A stretch of 64,000 nucleotides of DNA from Candidatus Vallotiella adelgis (GTDB lineage: Bacteria > Pseudomonadota > Gammaproteobacteria > Burkholderiales > Burkholderiaceae), in NCBI RefSeq assembly GCF_020541305.1, contig NZ_CP047396.1, positions 124,001 to 188,000 on the forward strand. Direction: 5' to 3'. The notes below the pieces were generated by a model. The model searched no databases, had not been told where the DNA came from, and saw only the letters and a program-made list of their open reading frames with translations. Position numbers and translations under genes: made by a program. Shown here in pieces: positions 31,306 to 41,270 of this stretch. Positions within the stretch are counted from its first letter, which is position 1, and the number at the start of each line of letters is the position of its first letter.

Positions 31306-32736
31306 TTACATGTTTAACGCGCGCTTGTCAACTGAAAGTGCCGCCTCCTGCATTACCTCTGAGAGCGATGGATGCGGATGACAAATCCGCCCGATATCCT
31401 CTGATGCAGCCTTGAACTCCATCGCAACAACTGCCTCAGCAATTAGATCAGACGCATTTGCAGAAATAATATGCACGCCGAGTAGTTCATCAGTATGAGC
31501 GTCAGCAATCATTTTTATAAAACCATCAGCATGATTAATACATAGCGCGCGTCCATTAGCTATGAAGGGGAACTGCCCAGTCTTGATTTGCCGACCTTCC
31601 GCTTTTAATTGTGTTTCAGTTTTTCCCACCCACGCAATCTGCGGCTCTGTATAGATAACCCACGGGATGCAGTTATAATTTATATGCGGTTTTTGTCCAT
31701 TTATTATCTCGGAAACTAGTATTCCCTCATGCTCGGCCTTGTGCGCAAGCATGGGGCCGCGCACTACATCGCCAATTGCATAGATGCCAGGCAGTTTAGT
31801 GCGGCACTGATCGTCGACATTAATAAATCCATGCTCGCCAACCATCAACCCGATCGTTTCAAGACCGAGTGCATCAGTATTTGGAACGCGACCTACGGAA
31901 ACGATTAGGCGGTCAGCTTCGAGCTTTCGCGAATGACCCTCTTTATCTGAATACGAGATGATTACGCCGTTATCGGTCGTATTCACTTCACGAATCTGTA
32001 CGCCTAGATGAATTTTTAATCCTTGCTTTGTGAACTGCCTCGCTGCTTCTTTTGCTAATCCATCATCAACGGCGCCAAGGAGTGACGGCAATGCCTCGAG
32101 CACTACTACCTCGGAACCAAGGCGTCGCCATACAGAACCCAACTCGAGACCAATGACGCCTGCTCCAATGACTGCCAGCTTCGTAGGCACCGAATCAAAA
32201 GCCAGAGCCCCTTCGTTGTCGGAAATAATCCGGTTATCTACCTTAATAAACGGTAGATGGCGCGCTCTTGAACCCGTTGCAATGATTACATTGCGCGCGA
32301 TTACAGACTCCACTGTACCTTTGTCGACTACATTAATCTGATAACCAGCGTTCATCTTACCGATGAAATTTCCGTGTCCCTTCAGCCACGTGATTTTATT
32401 TTTTCGAAATAGGAACTCGATTCCTTTAGTCATCTTGTGGACAATCGCATCCTTACGTGCATGCATTTTCGCAATATCGATCTTTACTGTCGATATCGAA
32501 ATTCCATGATCATTGCAGTGATGCAAAGTATTTTCGAACACTTCAGACGAAGCTAGAAGCGCTTTCGATGGGATACAGCCGACATTCAGGCAAGTTCCAC
32601 CGAGCTTAGGTTCGCCTTCTGGGTTCTTCCACTGTTCGATGCAGGCCACGCTTTGGCCAAGCTGTGCGGCACGGATAGCCGCAATGTAGCCGCCAGGGCC
32701 GGCACCAATCACAATTACATCAAATTTTTTTTCCAT
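31306..32736 (-). CDS. lpdA: Dihydrolipoyl dehydrogenase (E3 of 2-oxoglutarate dehydrogenase)
   Basis: FAD enzyme that reoxidises dihydrolipoyl groups with NAD+. From ATG 32736 (MEKKFDVIVIGAGPGGYIAA) it is 476 residues; GAGGAG lies just upstream, while the longer frame would overlap sucB and add non-family residues. Redox disulfide in GGTCLNVGCIPSKALL; NAD site GAGVIGLELGSVW; active-site base in CHPHPSLSEVMQEA. It lies 16 bases after sucB and completes the E1-E2-E3 operon. Confidence 0.96.
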   Translation of the reverse strand: MEKKFDVIVIGAGPGGYIAAIRAAQLGQSVACIEQWKNPEGEPKLGGTCLNVGCIPSKALLASSEVFENTLHHCNDHGISISTVKIDIAKMHARKDAIVHKMTKGIEFLFRKNKITWLKGHGNFIGKMNAGYQINVVDKGTVESVIARNVIIATGSRARHLPFIKVDNRIISDNEGALAFDSVPTKLAVIGAGVIGLELGSVWRRLGSEVVVLEALPSLLGAVDDGLAKEAARQFTKQGLKIHLGVQIREVNTTDNGVIISYSDKEGHSRKLEADRLIVSVGRVPNTDALGLETIGLMVGEHGFINVDDQCRTKLPGIYAIGDVVRGPMLAHKAEHEGILVSEIINGQKPHINYNCIPWVIYTEPQIAWVGKTETQLKAEGRQIKTGQFPFIANGRALCINHADGFIKMIADAHTDELLGVHIISANASDLIAEAVVAMEFKAASEDIGRICHPHPSLSEVMQEAALSVDKRALNM

Positions 32737-32752
32737 GACAGACACTCCTCGC

Positions 32753-33946
32753 CTAAAGGTCAAGCAGCAAGCGTGCCGGTTCTTCCAGCGCTTCTTTCAT
32801 TGTAATGAGTGATAGTACTGCCTCACGGCCATCAATTATCCGATGATCGTATGATAAGGCAAGATAGTTGATTGGACGGATCATGATTTTTCCATTCTCA
32901 ACGACAGCCCGCTCTTTCGTCGCATGCACGCCGAGGATTGCCGATTGCGGCGGGTTGATGATTGGCGTTGATAGCATTGAGCCAAATACACCGCCATTTG
33001 AGATTGAGAACGTGCCTCCAGTTATTTCTTCGATTGATAGCTTGCCATCTCTAGCTTTTGCACCAAAATCAGAGATCTTCTTCTCAATATCCGCCAGACT
33101 CATATGATCTGCATTGCGCAGAATAGGTACAACTAGGCCGCGCAGCGAGCTTACTGCGATACCAATGTCGAAGTAGCCGTGGTAGACAATATCGCTTCCA
33201 TCAATCGATGCGTTCACAAGAGGGAATCTCTTCAGCGCATGCACAGCCGCTTTTACAAAAAACGACATGAGACCGAGCTTGACGCCATGTTCCTTCTCAA
33301 AGCAATCCTTATACTTGCTGCGCAGATTCATAACCGGTGCCATATTCACTTCGTTGAACGTAGTGAGGATTGCATTAGTCTTTTGTGACTCGAGTAGACG
33401 ATGAGCGATCCGAGCGCGCGGCCGTGACATCGGTACACGCTGCTCTGGGCGATCTGTAGGCTGTGTTTTTTCATCTACTGTAGAAATTGTTGGCGACACG
33501 CTGGCCGCTAGTGCATCTCCCTTAGTTACCCTTCCCGCACGACCGGTTCCACTTAGTTGCCCGATGCTTAGATTCTTCTCTTCAAGCAACTTTAAGGCAG
33601 CTGGCGACGCAATTGCATGGTCAGCCGCAAGCGGTTTTATTATAGGTGTCGACAAGGTTTGTGGGGCCGGCTGCACCTCACTACTTGTCGTAGTGGTAGC
33701 TTGATCTTCAGTATCAATCTCAGCAATTACTTTATCGGCAACAACAGTGTCACCACTGTGATTCATGACTTGCACAAGAGTGCCAGCAGCTGGCGACGGC
33801 ACTTCAAGCACAACTTTATCGGTCTCGATCTCGATCAGTATTTCATCTTGAGAAACTTTTTCTCCTAGTTGCTTCTTCCACTGAAGCATCGTAGCTTCTG
33901 ATACTGATTCCGAAAGATGCGGAACTCTAACTTCAACGATAGCCAT
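32753..33946 (-). CDS. sucB: Dihydrolipoyllysine succinyltransferase (E2 of 2-oxoglutarate dehydrogenase)
   Basis: Core of the complex that makes succinyl-CoA, used by the TCA cycle and by DapD. The 397-residue protein has one N-terminal lipoyl domain with the lipoylated lysine in IEIETDKVVLEVPSPAAG, a linker, a peripheral-subunit-binding domain (IASPAALKLLEEKNLSIGQL then GTGRAGRVTKGD), and the catalytic domain ending in LALSYDHRIIDGREAV with the catalytic His and Asp. CAGGAT precedes the ATG. A C/G-rich hairpin lies between sucA and sucB. Confidence 0.96.
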   Translation of the reverse strand: MAIVEVRVPHLSESVSEATMLQWKKQLGEKVSQDEILIEIETDKVVLEVPSPAAGTLVQVMNHSGDTVVADKVIAEIDTEDQATTTTSSEVQPAPQTLSTPIIKPLAADHAIASPAALKLLEEKNLSIGQLSGTGRAGRVTKGDALAASVSPTISTVDEKTQPTDRPEQRVPMSRPRARIAHRLLESQKTNAILTTFNEVNMAPVMNLRSKYKDCFEKEHGVKLGLMSFFVKAAVHALKRFPLVNASIDGSDIVYHGYFDIGIAVSSLRGLVVPILRNADHMSLADIEKKISDFGAKARDGKLSIEEITGGTFSISNGGVFGSMLSTPIINPPQSAILGVHATKERAVVENGKIMIRPINYLALSYDHRIIDGREAVLSLITMKEALEEPARLLLDL

Positions 33947-34012
33947 CGTTATTATCCTGAATACGTATGTGTCGTATCGGGCCTACCAGGCGCTAGACAT
34001 GCAGCGCACTGC

Positions 34013-34038
34013 CCCCCTCTAGCCTCTAGTAGAGGGGG
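34013..34038. repeat. GC hairpin in the sucA-sucB spacer
   Basis: CCCCCTCT (34013-34020) pairs with AGAGGGGG (34031-34038) across a 10-base loop. No U-tract on either strand, so an mRNA-stabilising or partial attenuating hairpin is likelier than a terminator. Confidence 0.55.
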
Positions 34039-34071
34039 CTCTCCCCTACTAACAGCTTTATCCCTGTATGA

Positions 34072-36927
34072 TTACTTGGTTAGTGTCATGCTTCTAAGCC
34101 GACCGAAGGCATTTTCGACTAGTGACTTTTGCTGCGCGTAGTGATTCACATAGTAACCGACTGCCGGCGATGCGGACGCTGGACGCCCGCTATACGCGAG
34201 CTTCATTCCATCTTGCATTCCTTCGATTAGGTGGTGCTTAATATAAAACCAAGGCCCTTGATTCTGCGGTTCATCCTGCACCCATACCACTTCTGTGGCA
34301 TTGTCATGTTTCTTTAGTTCGGCTTCAAATTGCTTGTGCGCGAATGGATAAAGTTGTTCAATACGCAAGATTGCGACCTCAGTGTTCTGTAATTCGCGTC
34401 GATAGGCGATGAGATCGTAGTAGATACGACCCGAACAAACGAGTACACGCTTGACTTTTTTGGGGTCAATCGATTCATCGATCTCGCTAAGAATTGGATG
34501 AAACGCACCACCCGCCAACTCAGAAAGGTGCGACATTGCCTCTTTGTGGCGTAATAATGATTTTGGCGTCAACACGATTAGTGGCTTTCGGAACAGCCGA
34601 ATTATCTGGCGGCGCAGCAGGTGGAATATTTGTGCCGGTGTTGTTGGCTGTACGACCTGCATATTATGCTGTGCACATAACTGCAGATACCGCTCGATAC
34701 GCGCGGAAGAGTGTTCTGGACCCTGCCCTTCGTAACCGTGCGGAAGCAGCATCGTCAGCCCGGACACACGGCCCCACTTCACTTCACCTGATGAAATAAA
34801 CTGATCAATAACAACTTGCGCACCATTAGCAAAGTCACCAAACTGAGCTTCCCATACAACTAGTGCATTAGGTTCGGCAGTTGAATATCCATACTCAAAG
34901 CCAAGAACTGCTTCCTCGGACAACACTGAATCAATAACGGTGAATTTTGCCTGCTCATCTGAAACATTTTGCAGAGGAATATACGTGCCATCGTCCCATC
35001 GCTCACGATTTTGGTCATGCAGTACCGCATGACGGTGCGTGAAAGTACCACGGCCTGAGTCTTGTCCTGTCAAGCGTACCGTATAACCGGAAGCGACTAG
35101 CGATGCAAATGCGATATGCTCACTCATGCCCCAGTCAAGAAGCTGTTCGCCACGCCCCATCTTGCGACGCTCATTAACTACACGCTCAACCAGAGGGTGT
35201 AGTTTAAAGCTTTTCGGAATCGTCGTGATTCGCTCAGCTAGGCGCTTAAGTTCAGCTATTGGCACTGTAGTATCCGCCGCATCAGTCCACTTTCGGCCTA
35301 GAAATGGTGTCCAGTCAACTGCATACTTACTCTTGTAGTTTGAAAGCACCGGATCAATTGTATGATGCCCTTCATCCATTGCTTTGCGATATATTTTCAC
35401 ATATTGATCGGCTTCATTGGTGCTAATTACATGCTGTGTTACTAGCTTTTTTGCATATAGCGCGCGCGTACCGGGATGCTGTGAGATTTTTTTATACATC
35501 AACGGCTGCGTGACCGCAGGCGTATCCTGTTCGTTATGACCTAGTTTACGGAAACAAACAATATCGATCACAACATCTTTGTGGAATTGCATCCGAAAAT
35601 CAATTGCTAGCTGTGTAGCAAATACAACTGCCTCTGGGTCATCTCCATTGACATGTAACACTGGTGCTTCAATCGTCTTGACGACGTCGGTGCAATACAG
35701 CGACGAACGCGTATCGCGTGGATCGGATGTGGTGAAGCCAATCTGATTGTTAATCACGACGTGTAGCGTGCCGTACGTGCCGTAACCGCGTGTTTGTGCC
35801 AGATTCAGAGTCTCCATCACAACACCTTGTCCGGCAAAAGCCGCATCGCCATGGATCTGTACCGGCAGCACTTGTAGGCCGCCTAGCTCGCCACGACGGT
35901 TCATTCGCGCCTTGGAAGAACCTTCGACTACAGGGTTGACAATTTCCAGGTGAGACGGGTTGAACGCTAGCGATAGGTGTACTGGGCCGCAAGCTGTTGA
36001 GATATCGGACGAAAAGCCTTTATGATACTTCACGTCGCCAGCCGGAAGGTCGTCAACATGCTTTCCTTCGAATTCAGCAAAAAGATCTGCCGGCATTTTC
36101 CCGAGCGTGTTGACTAGTACGTTCAGTCGACCGCGGTGGGCCATGCCTATCACAATTTCCTGAACGCCCTTGCTACCTGCATGACATACAATTTCATCCA
36201 TTGCCGCGATGAAGCTCTCGCTGCCTTCGAGCGAGAAACGTTTCTGGCCAACGTATTTTGTATGCAGATAACGCTCTAGACCTTCGGCTGCGGTTAACCT
36301 CTTAAGAATATGCCTCTTCTTTTCGGCAGAGAAATTGTGTGTTGTCCGTGTGGACTCTAGCCGCTCTTTCCACCATCGCTTTTGCTCAGGGTCGCTTATA
36401 TACATGAATTCCGCGCCAATTGTACCGCAGTACGTATCGCGTAATGCTTGTACAATCTCGCGTAAAGATGCTTGCTCAAAGCCGAAGTATAAGTTCGTCG
36501 CATGGAACGTTTGATCCATGTCAGATTCGGTGAAAGCATAAAATGCAGGTTCAAGTTCGGGAATATGTGGACGCTCTCGGCGCTTTAGTGGATCGATGTT
36601 AGCCCATTGCGAACCAAGAAAACGATAGGCGCCTATTAACGATTGAACGTAGACTTGCTTTCGTGCGGTGGATAGGTCGTTATCGCTGTCATATAGAATA
36701 AATGCGTTTTCTTTGGCTCGTTTAGTGAAAGACTCAACGATCGGTGCATGAGCAATATCATTCGCATTCGAACCATCTGACGCCGGTACGTTTTGTAATG
36801 TATCGAAGTAGATGCGCCAGTTCTCGGGTACGGACGCCGGATTATCGAGATATACTTCGTACAATTCTTCTATGTACGGAGCATTGCCGCCGAACAAATA
36901 CGAGTTCAACTGGAATTGCTTCATCAT
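34072..36927 (-). CDS. sucA: 2-oxoglutarate dehydrogenase E1 component
   Basis: Thiamine-diphosphate-dependent decarboxylase of 2-oxoglutarate. From ATG 36927 (MMKQFQLNSYLFGGNAPYIE) it is 951 residues; GGTGAG sits 7 bases upstream. A GTG four codons earlier is possible but less likely. Motifs: IGMAHRGRLNVLVNTLGKMP, HGDAAFAGQGVV, IGFTTSDPRDTRSS, LGHNEQDTPAVTQPLMY, TGQDSGRGTFTHRHAV and the C-terminal WVQDEPQNQGPW. No truncation. First gene of the odh operon; keeping it means respiratory 2-oxoglutarate oxidation is still possible. Confidence 0.96.
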   Translation of the reverse strand: MMKQFQLNSYLFGGNAPYIEELYEVYLDNPASVPENWRIYFDTLQNVPASDGSNANDIAHAPIVESFTKRAKENAFILYDSDNDLSTARKQVYVQSLIGAYRFLGSQWANIDPLKRRERPHIPELEPAFYAFTESDMDQTFHATNLYFGFEQASLREIVQALRDTYCGTIGAEFMYISDPEQKRWWKERLESTRTTHNFSAEKKRHILKRLTAAEGLERYLHTKYVGQKRFSLEGSESFIAAMDEIVCHAGSKGVQEIVIGMAHRGRLNVLVNTLGKMPADLFAEFEGKHVDDLPAGDVKYHKGFSSDISTACGPVHLSLAFNPSHLEIVNPVVEGSSKARMNRRGELGGLQVLPVQIHGDAAFAGQGVVMETLNLAQTRGYGTYGTLHVVINNQIGFTTSDPRDTRSSLYCTDVVKTIEAPVLHVNGDDPEAVVFATQLAIDFRMQFHKDVVIDIVCFRKLGHNEQDTPAVTQPLMYKKISQHPGTRALYAKKLVTQHVISTNEADQYVKIYRKAMDEGHHTIDPVLSNYKSKYAVDWTPFLGRKWTDAADTTVPIAELKRLAERITTIPKSFKLHPLVERVVNERRKMGRGEQLLDWGMSEHIAFASLVASGYTVRLTGQDSGRGTFTHRHAVLHDQNRERWDDGTYIPLQNVSDEQAKFTVIDSVLSEEAVLGFEYGYSTAEPNALVVWEAQFGDFANGAQVVIDQFISSGEVKWGRVSGLTMLLPHGYEGQGPEHSSARIERYLQLCAQHNMQVVQPTTPAQIFHLLRRQIIRLFRKPLIVLTPKSLLRHKEAMSHLSELAGGAFHPILSEIDESIDPKKVKRVLVCSGRIYYDLIAYRRELQNTEVAILRIEQLYPFAHKQFEAELKKHDNATEVVWVQDEPQNQGPWFYIKHHLIEGMQDGMKLAYSGRPASASPAVGYYVNHYAQQKSLVENAFGRLRSMTLTK

Positions 36928-37249
36928 TTTGAAGCTCACCTTTCTTCAAATTTCTCGAGAAATATCGGGTTACGAAAATTTCCGCGAAATGGCCTGACCG
37001 TGTAGCACATTACACGTATCAAGTCTTCTGTGGAAGAACCTAAAATATGCATCCGCTAAGCTTAGCATGTTCAGCATATTGAAGCTATTATCCTTATTCA
37101 GAAGCAGGTTAATATCGGGTTTAAACGAACGGAGCGAGGCGCGGGGAAATTATTTGCACAGTATCGATACTATGGCGCTACATTTAGGTATGATAACCTG
37201 AGAATGAAAAAGTTGCGTTGGTCGACAATGTCAGCACGGCTCTCGCACA
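36928..37249. other. Spacer between typA and sucA
   Basis: About 320 bases with no gene. No convincing promoter hexamer pair or terminator was found, though the sucA promoter should lie here. Confidence 0.45.
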
Positions 37250-39076
37250 TTAGTGGACTGAGGACTCTCGGCTTACGCGGCGGCGATCTTGCTCCTTCAG
37301 GTACCGCTTGCGTAGCCGGATCGACTGCGGCGTAACCTCGACAAGTTCATCATCGTCGATGAACGCAACTGCGTACTCAAGTGTTAACTGAATTGGCGGC
37401 ATGAGACGCACTGCTTCGTCTGTTCCCGATGCGCGCACGTTAGTCAGCTGCTTGCCGCGAATTGGATTCACAACAAGATCATTGTCACGCTTATGCACGC
37501 CAATAATCATTCCTGCGTACAACATATCACCCGGTGATATGAACATACGCCCCCGATCCTGTAGTTTCCATAGTGCGTATGCGACCGCAGCACCATCATC
37601 TTGTGAAATAAGTACGCCATTTCGCCGACCGCCAATTGTTCCGTCCCGCATCAGCTGGTATGCATCGAATATGTGGCTCATTAAGCCGGCCCCATGCGTT
37701 AGCGCTAGAAACTCACTCTGGAAACCGATTAATCCACGTGCCGGAATCCGATATTCGAGTCGTGTACGTCCGCGCCCTTCGGATGCCATATCAAGTAGCT
37801 CACCCTTGCGTCGACTAAGCTCTCCCATTACTGCGCCCTGATGATGATTCTCAAGATCTACGGTGAGTAATTCGTACGGCTCATGTTTAGTACCATCGAC
37901 TTCTCGTACTACCACACGCGGACGCGATACCGAAAGTTCGTATCCTTCACGACGCATATTCTCGATTAAGATAGTTAAATGTAGCTCACCCCGGCCGGAT
38001 ACCTCGAATACTGCATCGTCGCTAGTATCTTTTGCTCTTAATGCAACATTATGATTCAGCTCCCGGTTGAGTCGCTCGCGGATTTGTCGACTAGTAATAA
38101 ACTTCCCTTCCCTGCCTGCTAACGGCGATGTATTAACGCAAAAGTTCATCGTCAGCGTTGGCTCATCAACAATGATCATCGGTAGTGCATCTGGCGCATC
38201 TGGTGCGCAAATCGTCGCGCCAATACCAACATCGTCGATGCCGTTAATGAGTACGATGTTACCGGCTACGGCGCTATCTACTTGTACACGCTCCAGCCCT
38301 TTAAAGACATGAACCTGCTTAATCTCCCGATTTAACGACTTACTCTGCGGTCCAAAGCGCATTATAACCGGCTGTCCTGCCTTTATTCGCCCACGCGTGA
38401 TGCGGCCTATGCCGATACGGCCTACATAGGTCGAATAGTCTAGTGAGGTAATCCTTAATTGCAGCGGCGCTTCTAGATCAGCACTACACATCGGTACATA
38501 TTTCAGCACTGCCTCAAATAGTGGCCGCATGTCACCTTCGTGTATCTGCGCATCTAAGTTGGCATAGCCATTCAAAGCTGATGCGTAGATTACCGGGAAA
38601 TCGAGCTGTTTATCATTTGCGCCGAGCTTGTCGAACAGATCAAACGTTTGATTAATTACCCAGTCCGGCCTAGCACCTAACCGGTCAATCTTATTCACAA
38701 TCACGATCGGTTGAAACCCGAGCGCTAATGCCTTCTGTGTCACAAATCGCGTCTGTGGCATCGGCCCTTCAACCGCGTCGACTAGCAGGAGCACTGAATC
38801 AACCATTGATAGAACTCGCTCGACTTCGCCGCCGAAATCAGCATGTCCAGGCGTATCAACAATATTGATACACGTGCCTTCGTATTCAACGGAACAGTTC
38901 TTGGCAAAGATGGTGATACCACGTTCTTTCTCGATCGCGTTTGAGTCCATCACACGCTCAACGATTTGCTGGTTCTCACGGAACGTACCGGACTGCCGAA
39001 GCAGCTGATCTACGAGGGTTGTCTTGCCATGGTCAACGTGTGCAATAATAGCAATGTTGCGGAGCGGTCGTGTCAT
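37250..39076 (-). CDS. typA: Ribosome-associated GTPase TypA/BipA
   Basis: Translational GTPase (EF-G-like) involved in 50S assembly at low temperature and stress. From ATG 39076 (MTRPLRNIAIIAHVDHGKTT) it is 608 residues; the longer frame adds 26 residues before the family start. G1 AHVDHGKTTLVDQLL, G2 region EKERGITIFAKN, G3 DTPGHADFGGEVERVL, G4 VNKIDRLGARP, and the TypA C-terminal domain with RIPARGLIGFQSEFL. No clear Shine-Dalgarno sequence. Order truB-typA-sucA is as in Burkholderia but with a 787-base AT-rich gap before it. Confidence 0.96.
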   Translation of the reverse strand: MTRPLRNIAIIAHVDHGKTTLVDQLLRQSGTFRENQQIVERVMDSNAIEKERGITIFAKNCSVEYEGTCINIVDTPGHADFGGEVERVLSMVDSVLLLVDAVEGPMPQTRFVTQKALALGFQPIVIVNKIDRLGARPDWVINQTFDLFDKLGANDKQLDFPVIYASALNGYANLDAQIHEGDMRPLFEAVLKYVPMCSADLEAPLQLRITSLDYSTYVGRIGIGRITRGRIKAGQPVIMRFGPQSKSLNREIKQVHVFKGLERVQVDSAVAGNIVLINGIDDVGIGATICAPDAPDALPMIIVDEPTLTMNFCVNTSPLAGREGKFITSRQIRERLNRELNHNVALRAKDTSDDAVFEVSGRGELHLTILIENMRREGYELSVSRPRVVVREVDGTKHEPYELLTVDLENHHQGAVMGELSRRKGELLDMASEGRGRTRLEYRIPARGLIGFQSEFLALTHGAGLMSHIFDAYQLMRDGTIGGRRNGVLISQDDGAAVAYALWKLQDRGRMFISPGDMLYAGMIIGVHKRDNDLVVNPIRGKQLTNVRASGTDEAVRLMPPIQLTLEYAVAFIDDDELVEVTPQSIRLRKRYLKEQDRRRVSRESSVH

Positions 39077-39863
39077 AAGATTTATTTGATGCGTTGCGTC
39101 GCACATTAGCCCGACACAACGAAAAACTACCTGTACGCAGGCAGAAAGTTGCACCGGAGCAAAAAGAAAAAATATTGAAAATAAATTAAAAATTGATATA
39201 ATTTTCTATTATATCATGCTATATGATCTATAAAACTGTACGTAGCTTATATATCATATTAATAATATTATATTAATATGAATGTTATAAAAATCTTGAA
39301 AGCAATTCATGTAATTCTATACTAAAAATAGTAAAAACTAGTTTTTTGCTTCGAAACTGAGTGGCTTTATCGGACAGAATTTATTAGCCTATCTACGCAA
39401 TATATCATCTAGACTGCGGCGCATTAAACTGCTATATCTTTTTTAGAGATAACATTTTCTCATCGAGACGGTAAAGTAATAAATAATAGCTTAATCATTT
39501 TTTAAAGAAAAACTGGCTAATGCCGCTTTATATAATCAGAAAAATGATGTTTCCGCCTATTATCTTAGGCGATCATAGAGTATTTTGCGTGTGTATTTCA
39601 CTTGTCTCGTCCATTAGTATGCTCTAGATCTTTATATACAGATGAGAATTGTACAGCGAAATTAATATTAATGTGCTATTTTAGCTATCATATGAAGTAG
39701 ACTACGCCTCAGTAATAAATCACAAGCGTTTGATTATTTTTACGAATAACTACTTAGTGGTATTCGATGATATTTTTTGTATATTTGTTTTTTTCAGATA
39801 GCATCGAGGAGTATCTGTAGAACTCGAACGTTTATTCACTAGAATTACGAAGTGATTCTGCCG
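39077..39863. other. AT-rich spacer between truB and typA
   Basis: About 790 very AT-rich bases where no gene is expected from synteny. Contains a 9-bp hairpin CATATTAAT...ATTAATATG (39255-39280). No frame or RNA gene. Confidence 0.55.
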
Positions 39864-40847
39864 CTAATCGGGAATAGAAATCACGCGCTCTGGAAATAGC
39901 ACACCACGCTCGCACCGACCGAGTCCAATCAGCCGATGTCTGTCAGCATCATATACCTTGACCCTAATATTTTCATTTATATGTGGGTTGCTTACTAACC
40001 GCAATTGCTGGCCATGCATAAAGCGTCTAGCCATCTCAGCATTTAATTCGACTGGTGAGAGCGTTGATAACAATATATCGATTGGTTGCAAAAAATCTAA
40101 CCGTCTGGATTCGTCCACATGGGATAGTTCACCTAATGTTATAGCGTCGTGTAGCGCCAATCTTCCAACACCGGTGCGGTGTAGCATTGTTACATGCGCT
40201 CCGCAACCCAGCGCCTCTCCAATATCTTCAGCTAATGTGCGAATATAAGTTCCTTTACTACACGTAACTCGGATTGTCATAGACGCTATAACGTCAAATG
40301 TGCACTTGATACATTCTAAAGCATGAATCGTAACAGCGCGGGCGTCACGATTAAGCGTATAGCCTGCGCGGGCATATTTATAAAGTGGTTTGCCGTCGCG
40401 CTTTAGCGCTGAATACATGGGCGGCACTTGCATAATGAGACCACGAAACGCAGTGAGCACTGCGTCAACTGCCGCGCGATCACATGTAACAGGTCGCACC
40501 TGCAGCACGTCACCTTCTGCATCATTGGTCGTTGTGCGAATACCCAGCCTCAGTATCGCGCTATAGGTCTTATCGGAATCAAGTAGATCCTGCGAAAACT
40601 TAGTTGCTTCGCCGAAGCATAGCGGCAATAAACCAGATGCAAGAGGATCTAGTGTTCCAGTATGTCCGGCTTTTTTAGCATTGAGTAAGCGCTTAGCGTA
40701 TATTAATGCGCTGTTGCTAGATAGGCCAACAGACTTATTAAGTAGTAAAACACCATCTATAGAGCGTCGCATAAAGCGCGTCTGAGCTGGATTGCGTTGT
40801 TGCTTGATATTAAATATCACACTTTTTGGGTCAGTCTTCTCGGGCAC
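39864..40847 (-). CDS. truB: tRNA pseudouridine-55 synthase TruB
   Basis: Makes Psi55 in the T-loop of all tRNAs. The 327-residue frame contains the core [17 protein letters not shown], the catalytic Asp motif [39 protein letters not shown] and [18 protein letters not shown]. The start is uncertain: GTG 40847 overlaps the end of rbfA by 17 bases; GTG 40820 or ATG 40772 would remove an unconserved N-terminal stretch. Coupled to rbfA in the nusA-infB operon. Confidence 0.94.
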   Translation of the reverse strand: MPEKTDPKSVIFNIKQQRNPAQTRFMRRSIDGVLLLNKSVGLSSNSALIYAKRLLNAKKAGHTGTLDPLASGLLPLCFGEATKFSQDLLDSDKTYSAILRLGIRTTTNDAEGDVLQVRPVTCDRAAVDAVLTAFRGLIMQVPPMYSALKRDGKPLYKYARAGYTLNRDARAVTIHALECIKCTFDVIASMTIRVTCSKGTYIRTLAEDIGEALGCGAHVTMLHRTGVGRLALHDAITLGELSHVDESRRLDFLQPIDILLSTLSPVELNAEMARRFMHGQQLRLVSNPHINENIRVKVYDADRHRLIGLGRCERGVLFPERVISIPD

Positions 40848-41199
40848 GTGTTGCGTTTGCCTTTTCGATCAACTTAAGCAGTTGTACTGCTTTTCCGATC
40901 GACGTATCAAATATATAGTGCAATGTCGGGACTGTGTGGATATGTAATCGCTTAAATAATAAGTTGCGTAAATGTCCGGATGCGTGGTTGAGCGCTTCCT
41001 GCGTCTGAAGAGGATCTCCTGTTAGTGTCGTGAAAAATATTTTTGCATGCGCATAATCGGATGTCAGTTTAACTGCCTGAATCGTCACTAAACTAATTCG
41101 TGGATCTTTGACTTCGCATAAAATTAACTCTGATAAATCTCGCTGGATCTGATCAGCGATCCGGACGTTACGATCTTTACTGCTGCGTTTTTTGGGCAT
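40831..41199 (-). CDS. rbfA: Ribosome-binding factor A
   Basis: Binds the 30S subunit late in assembly and helps 16S 5' end maturation. From ATG 41199 ([19 protein letters not shown]) it is 122 residues, with AGGAG 8 bases upstream; a longer frame adds 14 unlikely residues. The KH-like domain shows [20 protein letters not shown] and [15 protein letters not shown], then [20 protein letters not shown]. It is 71 bases after infB and overlaps truB. Confidence 0.94.
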   Translation of the reverse strand: MPKKRSSKDRNVRIADQIQRDLSELILCEVKDPRISLVTIQAVKLTSDYAHAKIFFTTLTGDPLQTQEALNHASGHLRNLLFKRLHIHTVPTLHYIFDTSIGKAVQLLKLIEKANATRARED

Positions 41200-41270
41200 A
41201 GCGCTACTCCTGCAAATCACAAAATCGGAGCTACTAAACACCCCCCCGCTTATAGCGCTGACGCATTACA

